Below are positions 33,518-42,769 of a stretch of DNA of 60,325 nucleotides, in pieces. Both the position numbers and the translations under genes were made by a program. The stretch comes from Acidimicrobiia bacterium (GTDB lineage Bacteria; Actinomycetota; Acidimicrobiia; Spongiisociales; JAHEDJ01). The notes beneath the pieces were generated by a model. It saw only the letters and a list, made by a program, of their open reading frames with translations. It was not told the DNA's origin and made no database searches. Location of the stretch: the NCBI GenBank assembly GCA_029210695.1, contig JARGFH010000021.1:1-60325 (forward strand), in the 5' to 3' direction. Position 1 is the stretch's first letter. Every line of letters starts with the position of its first letter.

Positions 33518-34879
33518 CTAGATGCCGGCGGCGGCCGCCACCTTCCGCGCCGCGATGTTGACCGGATCCCACACCCCCGAGAACGGCGGCGAGTACGACA
33601 GGTCCGCCATGGCCAGATCACCGGCCGTCATGCCACCCCATAGGGCAGCAGCCACGGTGTCGATCCGCTTGCCTGCACCGGGTCCACCGATGATCTGCGC
33701 ACCAAGCAGTCTGGTGGTACCGCGCTCTGCCACCATCTTGATCCGCATCGGAGATGACCCCGGCCAGTAATGGGCTGCCGTGCTGCTCCCGACCTCGGCA
33801 GCTGCGTACTTGATTCCGGCCGCTTCTGCTTCGAACTCCGTCAAACCGGTGCGAGCGATCTCGAAGTCGTGGACCTTGGTGATGGCGGTCCCCAGCACAC
33901 CCGGGAAAGTGGCATCGCCCCCGCCGAGGTTGATGCCGGCCACCCGGCCGGCTTTATTGGCGACCGTGCCGAGATGGAGATTGATGGGTTGGCCCGTGAT
34001 GCGATGCATGGCGTCTGCGCAGTCGCCGGCCGACCAGACTCCATCGATGGAGGTGCGCTGTCGCTCGTCGACGGTGACGGCGCCCGACGCGCCGAGCGGG
34101 ATGCCGGCTTCGGCGGCCAGGCGCGTGGCGGGCCGGCTGCCGAGGGCCAGCACGACGATGTCCGCATTGATGCTCTGGTCCGCGCATCCGACCCCGACCA
34201 CCTTGCCGGCGCGACCTTCTAGACATTCCACCTTGTGCTCGGTGATGAGGTCGATGCCCATCTCCTGGATGCGATCACCGACTTTGGCGGCCATGTCGGG
34301 ATCGAAGGTCCGCTCGAGCACGGTCGGCATCATGGTGACGATGGTTGTGTCCAGCCCGAGGGTGTGCATAGCCTCTGCGACCTCGAGGCCGATGTAGCCC
34401 CCGCCCACGACCACTGCCGTGCGGGCACCGCCGGTTGCCACCGCACGAAGTGCGCGTGCGTCGTCGAGTGTCCGCAGTTCGTGCACGCCCTCGAGATCCA
34501 TGCCGTCGATGGGCGGGCGCAGAGATTGCGCGCCGGTCGCGTACAGCAATTGGTCGTAGCCGATCGTCTCCTCAGAGCCGTCCACGTGATTCCGAAACGT
34601 CACCAGTCCCTTGTCGGTGTCGATCCCGGTCGCCTCGTGGCGGATCCTGGCATCGATCGACACCTTCCAGAATTGCTCAGGGGTCCGTACCTGAAGGTCG
34701 TCGAAGTCCTCGACCTCGCCTGAGACGAAGTACGGCTCACCACAGGCCGAATAGCTGACGTAGTTGCCCATTTCGAGCACGATGATCTCGAGATCATCCG
34801 GTCGTTGACGGCGGCGGGCCTGGCTGGCGGCGGACATGCCGGCTGCGTCGCCGCCGATCACTACGAGGCGCTGGGGCAT
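33518..34879 (-). CDS. CoA-disulfide reductase/NADH oxidase-like flavoprotein
   Basis: A 453-residue FAD and NAD(P)H enzyme. LVVIGGDAAGMSAASQARR binds FAD, AVVVGGGYIGLEVAEAM binds NAD(P), and the GVWSAGDCADA motif contacts the flavin. The single redox cysteine, C46 in SYSACGEPYF, matches the one-Cys active site of CoA-disulfide reductases and NADH peroxidases. The C-terminal dimerisation domain is complete (SYSPPFSGVWDPVN). It likely reduces CoA disulfide, polysulfide or oxygen with NAD(P)H. The start is the ATG at 34879, with AAAGGA upstream; the open frame continues upstream to 35113 through the membrane-protein gene but is not coding there. Confidence 0.92.
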   Translation of the reverse strand: MPQRLVVIGGDAAGMSAASQARRRQRPDDLEIIVLEMGNYVSYSACGEPYFVSGEVEDFDDLQVRTPEQFWKVSIDARIRHEATGIDTDKGLVTFRNHVDGSEETIGYDQLLYATGAQSLRPPIDGMDLEGVHELRTLDDARALRAVATGGARTAVVVGGGYIGLEVAEAMHTLGLDTTIVTMMPTVLERTFDPDMAAKVGDRIQEMGIDLITEHKVECLEGRAGKVVGVGCADQSINADIVVLALGSRPATRLAAEAGIPLGASGAVTVDERQRTSIDGVWSAGDCADAMHRITGQPINLHLGTVANKAGRVAGINLGGGDATFPGVLGTAITKVHDFEIARTGLTEFEAEAAGIKYAAAEVGSSTAAHYWPGSSPMRIKMVAERGTTRLLGAQIIGGPGAGKRIDTVAAALWGGMTAGDLAMADLSYSPPFSGVWDPVNIAARKVAAAAGI

Positions 34880-34889
34880 AACGATCCTT

Positions 34890-35261
34890 TCAGTTAGAGG
34901 AGCGCTCGGATCGGAGTCGCCTGAGCTCCTCTCGTTCGGCGACCAAGCGCCGGTGCCGGCGCCGCCAGAAGAACCCGACCGCCTCATCGATGAGTACGGC
35001 AACGAACACCGTCGCCAGAATGATGGCGACAAGCGGAGCCCGGCCGGTCCAGCCGAGGTAGTTGAGCCGCACGTTCTGCGTGTTTTGGGCCGCCAGGATT
35101 GTGATGGCGGCAATGAGGATCAGACCGGCAATCAGACTCCAGCGTATGCCCGTTCCGTCCTGGCGGAGACCCGGAGGCTCTTTGCCTGTGTGAACCTCCT
35201 CGGGGACCGGCTCTTCTTTGCTCAGGGTGAAGTCATCCCAGTTGTCTGAGTCCTTGCTCAT
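34890..35261 (-). CDS. LapA-domain (DUF1049) membrane protein
   Basis: A 123-residue protein. A charged N-terminal 40 residues is followed by two membrane helices (about 41-60 and 73-95). Between them is the motif AAQNTQNVRLNYLGW, the N-x-x-x-V-x-(L/F) pattern of LapA/DUF1049 proteins. A basic helix ends it. In proteobacteria LapA acts in lipopolysaccharide assembly, but the same domain is widespread in Gram-positive actinobacteria with no known role. The ATG at 35261 overlaps the stop codon of the large MFS gene upstream by 4 bases (ATGA); the flavoprotein starts 11 bases downstream. Confidence 0.85.
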   Translation of the reverse strand: MSKDSDNWDDFTLSKEEPVPEEVHTGKEPPGLRQDGTGIRWSLIAGLILIAAITILAAQNTQNVRLNYLGWTGRAPLVAIILATVFVAVLIDEAVGFFWRRRHRRLVAEREELRRLRSERSSN

Positions 35262-37429
35262 GTTTCGCCCTCCCGGTTATTGCCCAGCAAACGCCGATCC
35301 GCTTCGATCGCCACCCTGCGGCCCTCTTCAACATCAACTCGTTGCAGCAGAACGATACCAACGGCAAAGAAGGCAACCAGACTGAGGACGGCGGGGCGGC
35401 TGTTGCCGAAGACGGCAACAGCTCCGGCGAAAATCACGGGACCGACGATCGATGAGAACTTCGACATGACTGAGAAGAACCCGAAGAACTCGCCGCTGAC
35501 CGACGTCGGCGACATCGATGAGTAGAGGCTGCGGCTGAGGGCCTGGCTCCCACCTTGAACGACGGCTACCAACCAGGCGAGATACCAGAATTCGATTACC
35601 GCGTCGAGGAAGAACCCCCACACGGCAATGAAGGCGTAGGCGATGAGCGCCAGGATGATGGCCCGCTTGGTGGTCATTGCGTCCGCAGCGGCGCCGAACA
35701 ACTGTTTGCCGAACAGGGCAGACAGCGCCAACCCGATGATCTCGACGATCAGCAGGCTCGCCAGGATCGTTCCGAGGTTGCTGGCGCGGATTGGCGGGAG
35801 GACTTCGATTTCCCCGATCGCAATTACGCCTCCGCCGTTTCGGACGGTCAGGGTGTGGGCCCCGGGGGCTCCGGCGTCGATGGTCGTGCGCACTCCGTAC
35901 CGGAGCGTGTCGTTGCCTGCATCGATCTCGACCGGTTCGCCGTCTTCGATCAGAGGGCTTCCATCGACCTCGACCGTCCAGGTCCCGTGGTCGGGTCCTG
36001 CACTGTGGGTGATCTCGACCTGCCGGCCGTTGTATTCGAGTTGCACCGCAGCCGGACCTGAGGCGGTCGAATGGGCGATGGGGTCGGCAGTGGTCAGGAC
36101 AATCAACTGACCGAGTGCTGCGACTAGCAACCCGACGAGTCCGGCGGTTCCAATGCTGATGGCCATCCAGGGTGTTGATTTGGAGCCGGCCCGCTTATGC
36201 CGGCGTGCCACGACCCAGGCCACCACGAGACCCGTGAGGGCTACGGCGAGAACCACCGGAGCAACCGCAGCCGCCGCGTCGCTGATCCCACCTGTTTGCT
36301 CGGCGACGGTGGCGGCGGTGATGGTGCTCCACGCTCCTGATAGCTCCACGGCCGGGTCCGTGATGGCGTAGATCCCTTCGCCGACCATTCCACCGCTCGC
36401 CACAAACGGAGCGGGGGCCGCTCCGACGGTGTCGGCCGGCATCGCCCGTGCACCGATGATGCCCACCAGCGGCAGGGCAACGATGTTGAAAACGATGAAG
36501 GCAAGGTAGATCGCCCGGTTCGGGTCGGCGGACCTCGGTATTCGGCCGAAGACGAGGCTGAAGGGGATGCCGACGAATTGAACGAGCAGGATCGCCAGGA
36601 TCAACTCGGTGGTGCCGAAGCCGAGTTCCGCCCCGTAGATGACCGCCACACCGATGATCGTGCCTATTCCGTCGTTGTAGATGAGGAAAGCGATTAGGTA
36701 CTTGAAGAGTTCCTTGTACCGGCGGAGGTTCTGCAGCGTTTCGCCGAGGCGAGCAAAGCTGACCCGGATGACGGTTTCGCCGGGTCGCAGGTCGCCCCCG
36801 GCAGCCGGCGGCTCGGGGACTCGACGGAGGATTGGAATCGAGAAAACGGCCCACCAGATCGCCACCGACAGGAACGACAGGCGGGCGCCCGTCTCCGACC
36901 CGATGATGAAGATCATCGCAACGTTGACCGCCAGCAGGAGGCCGCCACCTAGGTACCCGATTGCGTAGCCCCGTGCCGACACTGAATCCTGATCTTCGGG
37001 GCGAGCGACGTGTGGAAGGAGGGAGTCGTAGAACACATTGGCGGCCGCGAACCCGACCCGCCCGACTATGAAGAAAACGGAAGCGAGCAACCAGTCACCG
37101 GTGCTGACGAGAACCAGGAGGCCGGTGCCGAGAACGCCAACACCAACGAAGATCGAAAGGAGCTTTTTCTTTCCGCGTATGACATCGGCGATGGTGCCGA
37201 GGACGGGAGAAATCAGGGCAACGATGATCAGCGAGATACTCAGAGTCGTGGTCCAGTAGGCCGTGGCCACGGCTGCGCTTGGCAGCGTCGCACCTGCCAC
37301 TTCGCTGTAGTAGGCCGGGAGCACTGCGGCGAGGATCGTCGTGGCAAACGCCGAGTTGGCCCAGTCGTACATCGTCCAGGCTCGGATACGTCTCTTGTAT
37401 GTCGCTTCGTCGACCGGCTGGGTGCTCAT
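35258..37429 (-). CDS. UMF1/Atg22-like MFS transporter with an inserted extracytoplasmic domain
   Basis: A 723-residue protein, much longer than the usual 400-480. Residues 1-330 and 550-700 are the two parts of an Atg22/UMF1-type MFS permease: AWTMYDWANSAFATTI at the start, YDSLLPHVA loop, and LSRSLYSSMSPTSVSGEFFGFFS in the second half. Between them is an insertion of about 220 residues. It holds two extra helices (about 389-409 and 422-446) and a soluble beta-rich stretch (about 460-545) with paired beta-turn segments such as GTWTVEVDGSPLIEDGEPV, which looks immunoglobulin- or carbohydrate-binding-like. The ATG at 37429 follows CCGGGGGAA. Its stop overlaps the LapA-type gene. Confidence 0.85.
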   Translation of the reverse strand: MSTQPVDEATYKRRIRAWTMYDWANSAFATTILAAVLPAYYSEVAGATLPSAAVATAYWTTTLSISLIIVALISPVLGTIADVIRGKKKLLSIFVGVGVLGTGLLVLVSTGDWLLASVFFIVGRVGFAAANVFYDSLLPHVARPEDQDSVSARGYAIGYLGGGLLLAVNVAMIFIIGSETGARLSFLSVAIWWAVFSIPILRRVPEPPAAGGDLRPGETVIRVSFARLGETLQNLRRYKELFKYLIAFLIYNDGIGTIIGVAVIYGAELGFGTTELILAILLVQFVGIPFSLVFGRIPRSADPNRAIYLAFIVFNIVALPLVGIIGARAMPADTVGAAPAPFVASGGMVGEGIYAITDPAVELSGAWSTITAATVAEQTGGISDAAAAVAPVVLAVALTGLVVAWVVARRHKRAGSKSTPWMAISIGTAGLVGLLVAALGQLIVLTTADPIAHSTASGPAAVQLEYNGRQVEITHSAGPDHGTWTVEVDGSPLIEDGEPVEIDAGNDTLRYGVRTTIDAGAPGAHTLTVRNGGGVIAIGEIEVLPPIRASNLGTILASLLIVEIIGLALSALFGKQLFGAAADAMTTKRAIILALIAYAFIAVWGFFLDAVIEFWYLAWLVAVVQGGSQALSRSLYSSMSPTSVSGEFFGFFSVMSKFSSIVGPVIFAGAVAVFGNSRPAVLSLVAFFAVGIVLLQRVDVEEGRRVAIEADRRLLGNNREGET

Positions 37430-37517
37430 CGTTCCCCCGGTTTGCAGGTAATCGTGGTCGTGACTCGCAGGGCAGCGCGTCGCCGCCACCCCTGAGCCGC
37501 CCGACTAGGGCCGGGTC

Positions 37518-38792
37518 TCACACCGCATCCAGCGCTTGGCCGATATCCAGAATCAGATCATCCGGGTGCTCGACGCCGATCGAGATCCGGACCAGCCCTT
37601 CTGTGACACCCAGGCGGTCCTTCTCCTCGCGTTCCACGTCGGCGTGGGTCATGCTGGCCGGGTGCTCTGCCAGTGATTCGGTCCCGCCGAGCGAAACTGC
37701 TAGATGCACCATCTTGAGCGCGTTGAGGAAGCGGAAGGCCGCCGGTTCTCCGCCGGGGATCTCGAAGGCGATCATCGACCCGGAGCCGAGACACTGGCGC
37801 TTGAACAGCTCGAACTGTGGGTGGCCCGCGTCGAGATGGCCGAGGTAGTGGAGATTCGAAACTTTGTCGTGGTCGCGAAGGAACTCGGCGACCCGGGCGG
37901 CATTGGCAGCCTGGCGGGTCATCCGTAGGTTCAACGTCTCGAGGCTGCGGAGGAGGAGCCAGCCCGTCCAGGGGCCGACCATGGTTCCGAGAAATGTGCG
38001 CATCGCCCTCACCGGAGCCATCATCTCTTCCGAGCCGAGGGCGGCTCCGGCGATCAAATCGGAATGCCCCCCGATGAACTTGGTGGCCGAGTAGATGACG
38101 ATGTCTGCTCCGTGGTCCAGCGGCCGCTGGAACACCGGTCCCAGAAAGGTGTTGTCGACGGCGACCGGGACCTTGTGATCGTCTGTCGAGTGCCTGCGGG
38201 CGAGTTCGACCCCCATCGCGATGTCGATCAGGTCGTTGGTGGGGTTGGCCGGTGTCTCGATCAGAATGAGCCCGATCCGCCGACCGGGGGCGTCGCGTGT
38301 GAGGCGAGCTTCGATGGAGTCGATGGTATCCCGGCATTCGAATTCGATCGGCGTGATACCGAACTCCGGGAGCACGAAGTTGGCCAGGTGGTCGGTGCCA
38401 CCATAAATCGGACGGCTGTAGAGGAGCACGTCGCCGGGCCGCAAATATGCCCACATCGTTGTGCTGATCGCCGCCATCCCCGACTTGAAGGCGGCGGCTG
38501 CCTCGGCCCCGTCCCACACCGACAGGCGGTCTTCGAGGATTTCCAGGTCGGGATTGTTGAGGCGGCTGTATATGAGCCCTATACCCTCGCCCTCGTTTGC
38601 TTTGCGCAGACCGTAGGCGACTTCGAAGAAAGCCTTGCCTTCCTCGGCCGTCTTGAATACGAACGTGGAGGTCTGAAAGATCGGGCTCTTGAGCGAACCT
38701 TCCGACCACTCCGGCTTGTACCCGTACCCCAACATGAGGCTTTCAGGGTGCAGCTTTCGACCTTCGATCGAATCGTCCCATTTCGCACACAT
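37518..38792 (-). CDS. Cys/Met-metabolism PLP enzyme (cystathionine gamma-synthase/methionine gamma-lyase family)
   Basis: A 425-residue fold-type I PLP enzyme. SPIFQTSTFVF and YSRLNNPDLEILEDRLSVWDGAEAAAAFKSGMAAI match the family core, YGGTDHL and VAVDNTFLGPVFQRPLDHGADIV lead to the PLP lysine in YSATKFIGGHSDLIAG. SLGGTESLAEHPASMTH near the end is the substrate-binding block. The group includes cystathionine gamma-synthase, O-acetylhomoserine sulfhydrylase and methionine gamma-lyase. The insertion after STF (KTAEEGKAFFEVAYGLR) is typical of a methionine gamma-lyase-like actinobacterial subgroup, but the reaction is not certain. The ATG at 38792 has AGGAG 11 bases upstream. The frame extends to 39128 without a coding look. 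Confidence 0.9.
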   Translation of the reverse strand: MCAKWDDSIEGRKLHPESLMLGYGYKPEWSEGSLKSPIFQTSTFVFKTAEEGKAFFEVAYGLRKANEGEGIGLIYSRLNNPDLEILEDRLSVWDGAEAAAAFKSGMAAISTTMWAYLRPGDVLLYSRPIYGGTDHLANFVLPEFGITPIEFECRDTIDSIEARLTRDAPGRRIGLILIETPANPTNDLIDIAMGVELARRHSTDDHKVPVAVDNTFLGPVFQRPLDHGADIVIYSATKFIGGHSDLIAGAALGSEEMMAPVRAMRTFLGTMVGPWTGWLLLRSLETLNLRMTRQAANAARVAEFLRDHDKVSNLHYLGHLDAGHPQFELFKRQCLGSGSMIAFEIPGGEPAAFRFLNALKMVHLAVSLGGTESLAEHPASMTHADVEREEKDRLGVTEGLVRISIGVEHPDDLILDIGQALDAV

Positions 38793-39028
38793 TGGCCGAC
38801 GCTCCTGATGGATGACGTACGTATAGCCTACCGGTTTGGCCGGAGCCGCGGCCGGACCGGTACCCCACAGAGCGTGACATATGACTATGACTACCACTAC
38901 CGTGTTAACTAGCCAATCAGGGACGCGGCTATGAGGTTTTCGGGGCAGAGGTCGAGTGTGGTTGCGCGCTGTGCGCGCGTTTCCGGTATCCCGGGGCTCC
39001 GGCTGCGTTTCCGGGTTTGGACACCGCG

Positions 39029-40774
39029 ATGAACCGTGTGGGAGCGGATTTCCGTCTGCTGCTCGTTGAGGACAGTCGCGCCGATGCGCACCTCGTGCAG
39101 CTGATGCTCGACGGAGCCGAGCCTTCATCGTGGGTCATGACCCACGTGTCGACCCTGGCCGATGCCAGGAGTGCGTTGCGCAACCACCTCTTCGACTGCA
39201 TTCTGCTGGATCTCACCCTCCCCGATGCCGATCGGCTCGAGGGCCTCGAGCAAGTGCGGGCTCTGGCCCCTTCTGTTCCGGTCGTCGTGCTGACCGGCCA
39301 CGATGACGAGGAACTCGCACTCACGGCGTTGCACGAGGGTGCGCAGGACTACCTGATCAAAGGCCAGGTCGACGGAGCTCTCCTCGTTCGTGCGATTCGG
39401 TATTCGGTCGAACGACAGCGAGCGGAACTCGAACTCGCCTTCCAGTCCACCCACGACGTACTCACCGGATTACCGAACCGCATTCTCTTCATCGACCGGC
39501 TCGGGCTCGGACTGGCACGGATGAGGCGCAAGCCATCCATGCTGGCCGTGATGTTCCTCGACATCGATGGATTCAAATTCATCAACGACAGCCTCGGCCA
39601 CGACACAGGGGATGATTTGCTCCGCGCAGTAGCCGAACGTATCCGCGAAGCCCTCCGGCCGGGGGACACGGTTGCGCGGTTTGGCGGCGATGAGTTCACC
39701 ATCCTCTCGGAGGAGATCGGTGATGCGTCCGAGGCCATCCGGATTGCCGACCGGTTGCGGGCAACCCTGCAATCGCCGTTCTTGCTCGACGGACAGGAGT
39801 TCTTCGTGACCGCCTCCATCGGCATCGTGCTGGCCGATGATCCCGACGACCGACCAGAAGATCTGCTCCGCGACGCAGACGCGGCGATGTACCAGGCGAA
39901 GGACCGTGGCAAGGCGCGCTATGAGCTCTTCGATGAGGTGATGCGCGTTCGGGTTGCCCGGCGAATCGAGACCGAAACAGGGCTTCATCGGGCGATCGAG
40001 AATGGTGAGTTCACGCTCCTGTATCAACCCGAGATCGAGCTGACCACGGGTCGGGTGGTCGGAGTAGAGGCCCTCGTGTCGTGGCAACACGCCAGCCGTG
40101 GATTGGTCGGTCCGAGTGAGTTCATTCCTGTTGCCGAGGAGACCGGGTTGATCGTGCCGATCGGGTCGTGGGTTCTCGAAGAAGCCTGCAGGCAGGGAGC
40201 GGCGTGGCGCAGTCGTATGGGTCCCGCCGGCCCGTTCATGATGTCGGTGAACCTCTCCGCCCGGCAACTCCTCCAACCGGGTCTGGCTGCCTTCGTTCAT
40301 TCCACGCTCGAAAGCACCGGCCTGGCTCCGAGTGATCTGGTTCTGGAGGTCACCGAGACGGTTCTGATCGACGATGCAGACCACGCCACCAGAGTCCTCA
40401 ACGAATTGAGGGCCGTGGGGGTGCGGGTCAGCATCGACGACTTCGGAACCGGCTACGCCTCGCTGACCTATCTGCGCCGGCTTCCGGTCGACATCTTGAA
40501 GGTGGATCAAACGTTTGTGAGGGGCCTGGTCGGCGAGGGGGTCGACACCGGAATTGTCCAGACCATCGTCGACCTGGGAGCGCGACTGGGTCTGACCATC
40601 ATTGCCGAGGGCGTCGAGCTCGAGATCCAGGCCGAGTGGCTCAAGAAGCTGGGTTGTCGGATCGCGCAGGGCTTCTACTTCAGCGTGCCGGCTACCGCCG
40701 GCGAACTAGAGGAGAAACTACTGGCGCCCGGCGACATCTCGGAGATGCAATCGCAGGGGAGGCTCGGGTTCTGA
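39029..40774 (+). CDS. Response-regulator cyclic-di-GMP enzyme, REC-GGDEF-EAL
   Basis: A 581-residue cytoplasmic signalling protein. The receiver domain (1-125) has E14-D15 and phospho-acceptor D61 in LLDLTLPDAD. The GGDEF domain has an intact GGDEF (219-223) and an I-site RPGD (210-213) for product inhibition. The EAL domain starts E347-A-L349 and keeps DDFGTGYASL and KVDQTF, the metal and loop-6 motifs. Both diguanylate cyclase and phosphodiesterase activities are therefore possible; the receiver probably sets the balance when phosphorylated by a kinase not encoded next to it. ATG at 39029; a TTG at 39017 is an alternative. Confidence 0.94.
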   Translation: MNRVGADFRLLLVEDSRADAHLVQLMLDGAEPSSWVMTHVSTLADARSALRNHLFDCILLDLTLPDADRLEGLEQVRALAPSVPVVVLTGHDDEELALTALHEGAQDYLIKGQVDGALLVRAIRYSVERQRAELELAFQSTHDVLTGLPNRILFIDRLGLGLARMRRKPSMLAVMFLDIDGFKFINDSLGHDTGDDLLRAVAERIREALRPGDTVARFGGDEFTILSEEIGDASEAIRIADRLRATLQSPFLLDGQEFFVTASIGIVLADDPDDRPEDLLRDADAAMYQAKDRGKARYELFDEVMRVRVARRIETETGLHRAIENGEFTLLYQPEIELTTGRVVGVEALVSWQHASRGLVGPSEFIPVAEETGLIVPIGSWVLEEACRQGAAWRSRMGPAGPFMMSVNLSARQLLQPGLAAFVHSTLESTGLAPSDLVLEVTETVLIDDADHATRVLNELRAVGVRVSIDDFGTGYASLTYLRRLPVDILKVDQTFVRGLVGEGVDTGIVQTIVDLGARLGLTIIAEGVELEIQAEWLKKLGCRIAQGFYFSVPATAGELEEKLLAPGDISEMQSQGRLGF

Positions 40775-40859
40775 TTACGCCGGTGGGCTCCTCCGTGCGG
40801 CGGTCTGGACGTCTTTGACTTGATTCCCGGTGTGGTCTAGATCGCACTAGTTTTCCCCC

Positions 40860-42095
40860 ATGCGCTGGTTGATCGTTCTTTCATTGGTGGTCGCCGCCTG
40901 CTCCGGTCCGGGGCAAGAGGCCATCGTCATTGACACCACCGCACCGGGAGCGGCTACCGGCGTTGCCGGACCTACGCCGGCGACGGCGACCGGAGGCTCT
41001 ACGACTACCACTCAACCTGCGCCGGATACCACAACCGTCACCGGTGTCTCCTCGGATCCGCTGCTGGGTCTTGCATATGAGGAAGTCGCCGCCAATCTGG
41101 GCTTCCCGGTCTTTGTCGACGCCCCCACGGATGATCCGCGGCTGTTCATCGTTTCCAAAGATGGTTACATATGGGTCTGGCGGTCGGGCGCCATCCTCGA
41201 GGATCCGTTCCTCGATATCTCGGATCTTGTGCGCGATGAGGGCGAGCAGGGACTGCTCGGGCTTGCCTTCGATCCTTCCTTCGCAGACACCGGGCGGTTC
41301 TTTGTCCACTACTCCGACGCCCGGGGTGACACCGTGCTCGCCTCGTACCACGTCTCTGCGGATCCCGACCGCGCCGACCCTGCCTCGGGCGAGATCCTGT
41401 TTGAAGCCGACCAGCCGGCCTCCAACCACAACGGTGGAATGCTGACGTTCGGGCCCGGCGGGTTTCTATATCTGGCACTTGGCGACGGCGGCCGCTCCAA
41501 CGACGCGTTTGGAAACGGTCAGCGGAGCGACACCGTTTTCGGGGCGATCCTCCGCTTCGAAGTCGACCCGTTCGGACCCGCCCCCGGCAACCAGTTCGAT
41601 GAGGTGTGGTCGTACGGGCTCCGCAACCCGTGGCGCTTTTCCTTCGACACCGACCTGATCTACATCGCAGACGTCGGTCAGAACACCTATGAGGAGATCG
41701 ACGTTGCACCGGCATCACGGCAGGGCCTCAACTTCGGCTGGCCGCTCACGGAAGGGCTGCACTGCTTTGCCCCTCCGAGCGGATGCGACGTAGATGGTCT
41801 CACGCTGCCGGTCCTCGAGGTGACCCACGGTGACGGTGGAGCATGCTCCATCACCGGTGGGTACGTGTACCGCGGCAGTGAGATCCCGGAACTCACCGGT
41901 CACTATTTCTACTCGGACTACTGCGGCGGATGGCTGCGCAGTTTCGTCTGGGATGGATCGGCGGTCACGCAACCGACAGACTGGACGGACGACCTTGGGA
42001 CCCTCGGCGCGGTGACTTCGTTCGGTACGGATGCCTTCGGTGAGCTCTACGTGACGGCAGGCAAATCGGTCTACAAGATCGTCCCGGTCCGTTGA
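40860..42095 (+). CDS. Lipoprotein PQQ-type glucose/sorbosone dehydrogenase
   Basis: A 411-residue lipoprotein: signal peptide ending VAAC (Cys near residue 14), a Thr-rich linker to about 60, then a six-bladed beta-propeller of the GSDH family. Motifs include EQGLLGLAFDPSFADTGRFFVHYS, NHNGGMLTFGPGGFLYLALGDGG, YGLRNPWRFSFD and GQNTYEEIDV. Known members oxidise aldoses with pyrroloquinoline quinone outside the cell; others (HHIP-like) have lost the cofactor. No PQQ synthesis genes are in view. It overlaps the convergent HEXXH protein gene by 25 bases at the 3' end. Confidence 0.9.
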   Translation: MRWLIVLSLVVAACSGPGQEAIVIDTTAPGAATGVAGPTPATATGGSTTTTQPAPDTTTVTGVSSDPLLGLAYEEVAANLGFPVFVDAPTDDPRLFIVSKDGYIWVWRSGAILEDPFLDISDLVRDEGEQGLLGLAFDPSFADTGRFFVHYSDARGDTVLASYHVSADPDRADPASGEILFEADQPASNHNGGMLTFGPGGFLYLALGDGGRSNDAFGNGQRSDTVFGAILRFEVDPFGPAPGNQFDEVWSYGLRNPWRFSFDTDLIYIADVGQNTYEEIDVAPASRQGLNFGWPLTEGLHCFAPPSGCDVDGLTLPVLEVTHGDGGACSITGGYVYRGSEIPELTGHYFYSDYCGGWLRSFVWDGSAVTQPTDWTDDLGTLGAVTSFGTDAFGELYVTAGKSVYKIVPVR

Positions 42096-42769
42096 TCCTC
42101 AACCGTTCCGCGCCAGGCCAGGCTCGGATCGGCTCCGGAGGGAGGCCAGTAGCGGTCGCGCCGGTATGCCCAGTACTCGAAGGGGTTGTCGTAGTAAGCG
42201 ATCGTGAAGATCGCCTTTGCAACTGAGCGTTTGGTCAAGAGGCCAACGAGCAGACCGCCGACCGCGCCAACAACTGCCCACCCCCCGTACAGCGCGGGAA
42301 ACAGCGGGCCGAACCAGCGGTGCTGCCACACGTGCAACATCTCATGGCGATCGATGAGGAGGCGCCGGCGCGGTCCGCTTGCCCCGTCGAGTCCGTTGAG
42401 CCCATCTGCGTTGGTGATCACATTGCCGACGGTGGTCGCAAAGCTCCGCTTGAGTCGATAGCCGCCCTCGTAAACGTGGCGGCCGCGCCTCCGGCTGAGA
42501 TCCTTCCGGTAGTTCCCGGAAGGCAGCACCCTCTGGACTAGGTGCAGCACCAGGGAACCTGCGGTTCCGATCAACCCCCAGGATGAGTCGAGGGCATACC
42601 CGCCCCATCCGCCTGCGGTCCGCCAATCGTAGATTGCCCGGCTGCCGGAGATGAGGCCGTTGAGCCCTCCGATCACCGCCGTTGCCGGCGCCAGGCCGAG
42701 CGGAAGGCCGGCGATCCAGGCGAGTCCGGCTCCGCCTGCCCCGGTCAGAATCGCTTCGAGCCAAGGCAC
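42071..42769 (-). CDS. Membrane protein with an HEXXH motif, possible metalloprotease
   Basis: A 232-residue protein with hydrophobic segments near residues 15-38, 58-78 and 158-178, rich in Gly. The central part contains LLIDRHEMLHVWQHRW, in which H142-E143-x-x-H146 is the zinc-protease signature. A downstream Glu (E198, in PFEYWAYRRD) could be the third ligand. I do not recognise the family. It begins with GTG whose first base is the last base of the stop codon of the upstream CPBP gene (TAGTG), so translation is coupled. The pairing of two membrane protease-like genes is suggestive, but substrates are unknown. Confidence 0.7.
   Translation of the reverse strand: MPWLEAILTGAGGAGLAWIAGLPLGLAPATAVIGGLNGLISGSRAIYDWRTAGGWGGYALDSSWGLIGTAGSLVLHLVQRVLPSGNYRKDLSRRRGRHVYEGGYRLKRSFATTVGNVITNADGLNGLDGASGPRRRLLIDRHEMLHVWQHRWFGPLFPALYGGWAVVGAVGGLLVGLLTKRSVAKAIFTIAYYDNPFEYWAYRRDRYWPPSGADPSLAWRGTVEDQRTGTIL

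Noticed and set aside
38793-39028. SAM or other riboswitch before the Cys/Met PLP enzyme
   Set aside because: The upstream region on the minus strand shows no SAM-I, SAM-II or B12-type conserved core or stable multi-stem fold that I could recognise.
37518-39128. Extension of the Cys/Met PLP enzyme up to 39128
   Set aside because: The added 112 residues are Arg/Pro-rich and unrelated to the family. A good ribosome-binding site and the family start lie at 38792.
39017-40774. Idea that the GGDEF-EAL protein is catalytically dead
   Set aside because: GGDEF, the I-site, EAL, the DDFGTGY motif and KVDQ are all present, so there is no reason to call either domain inactive from sequence.
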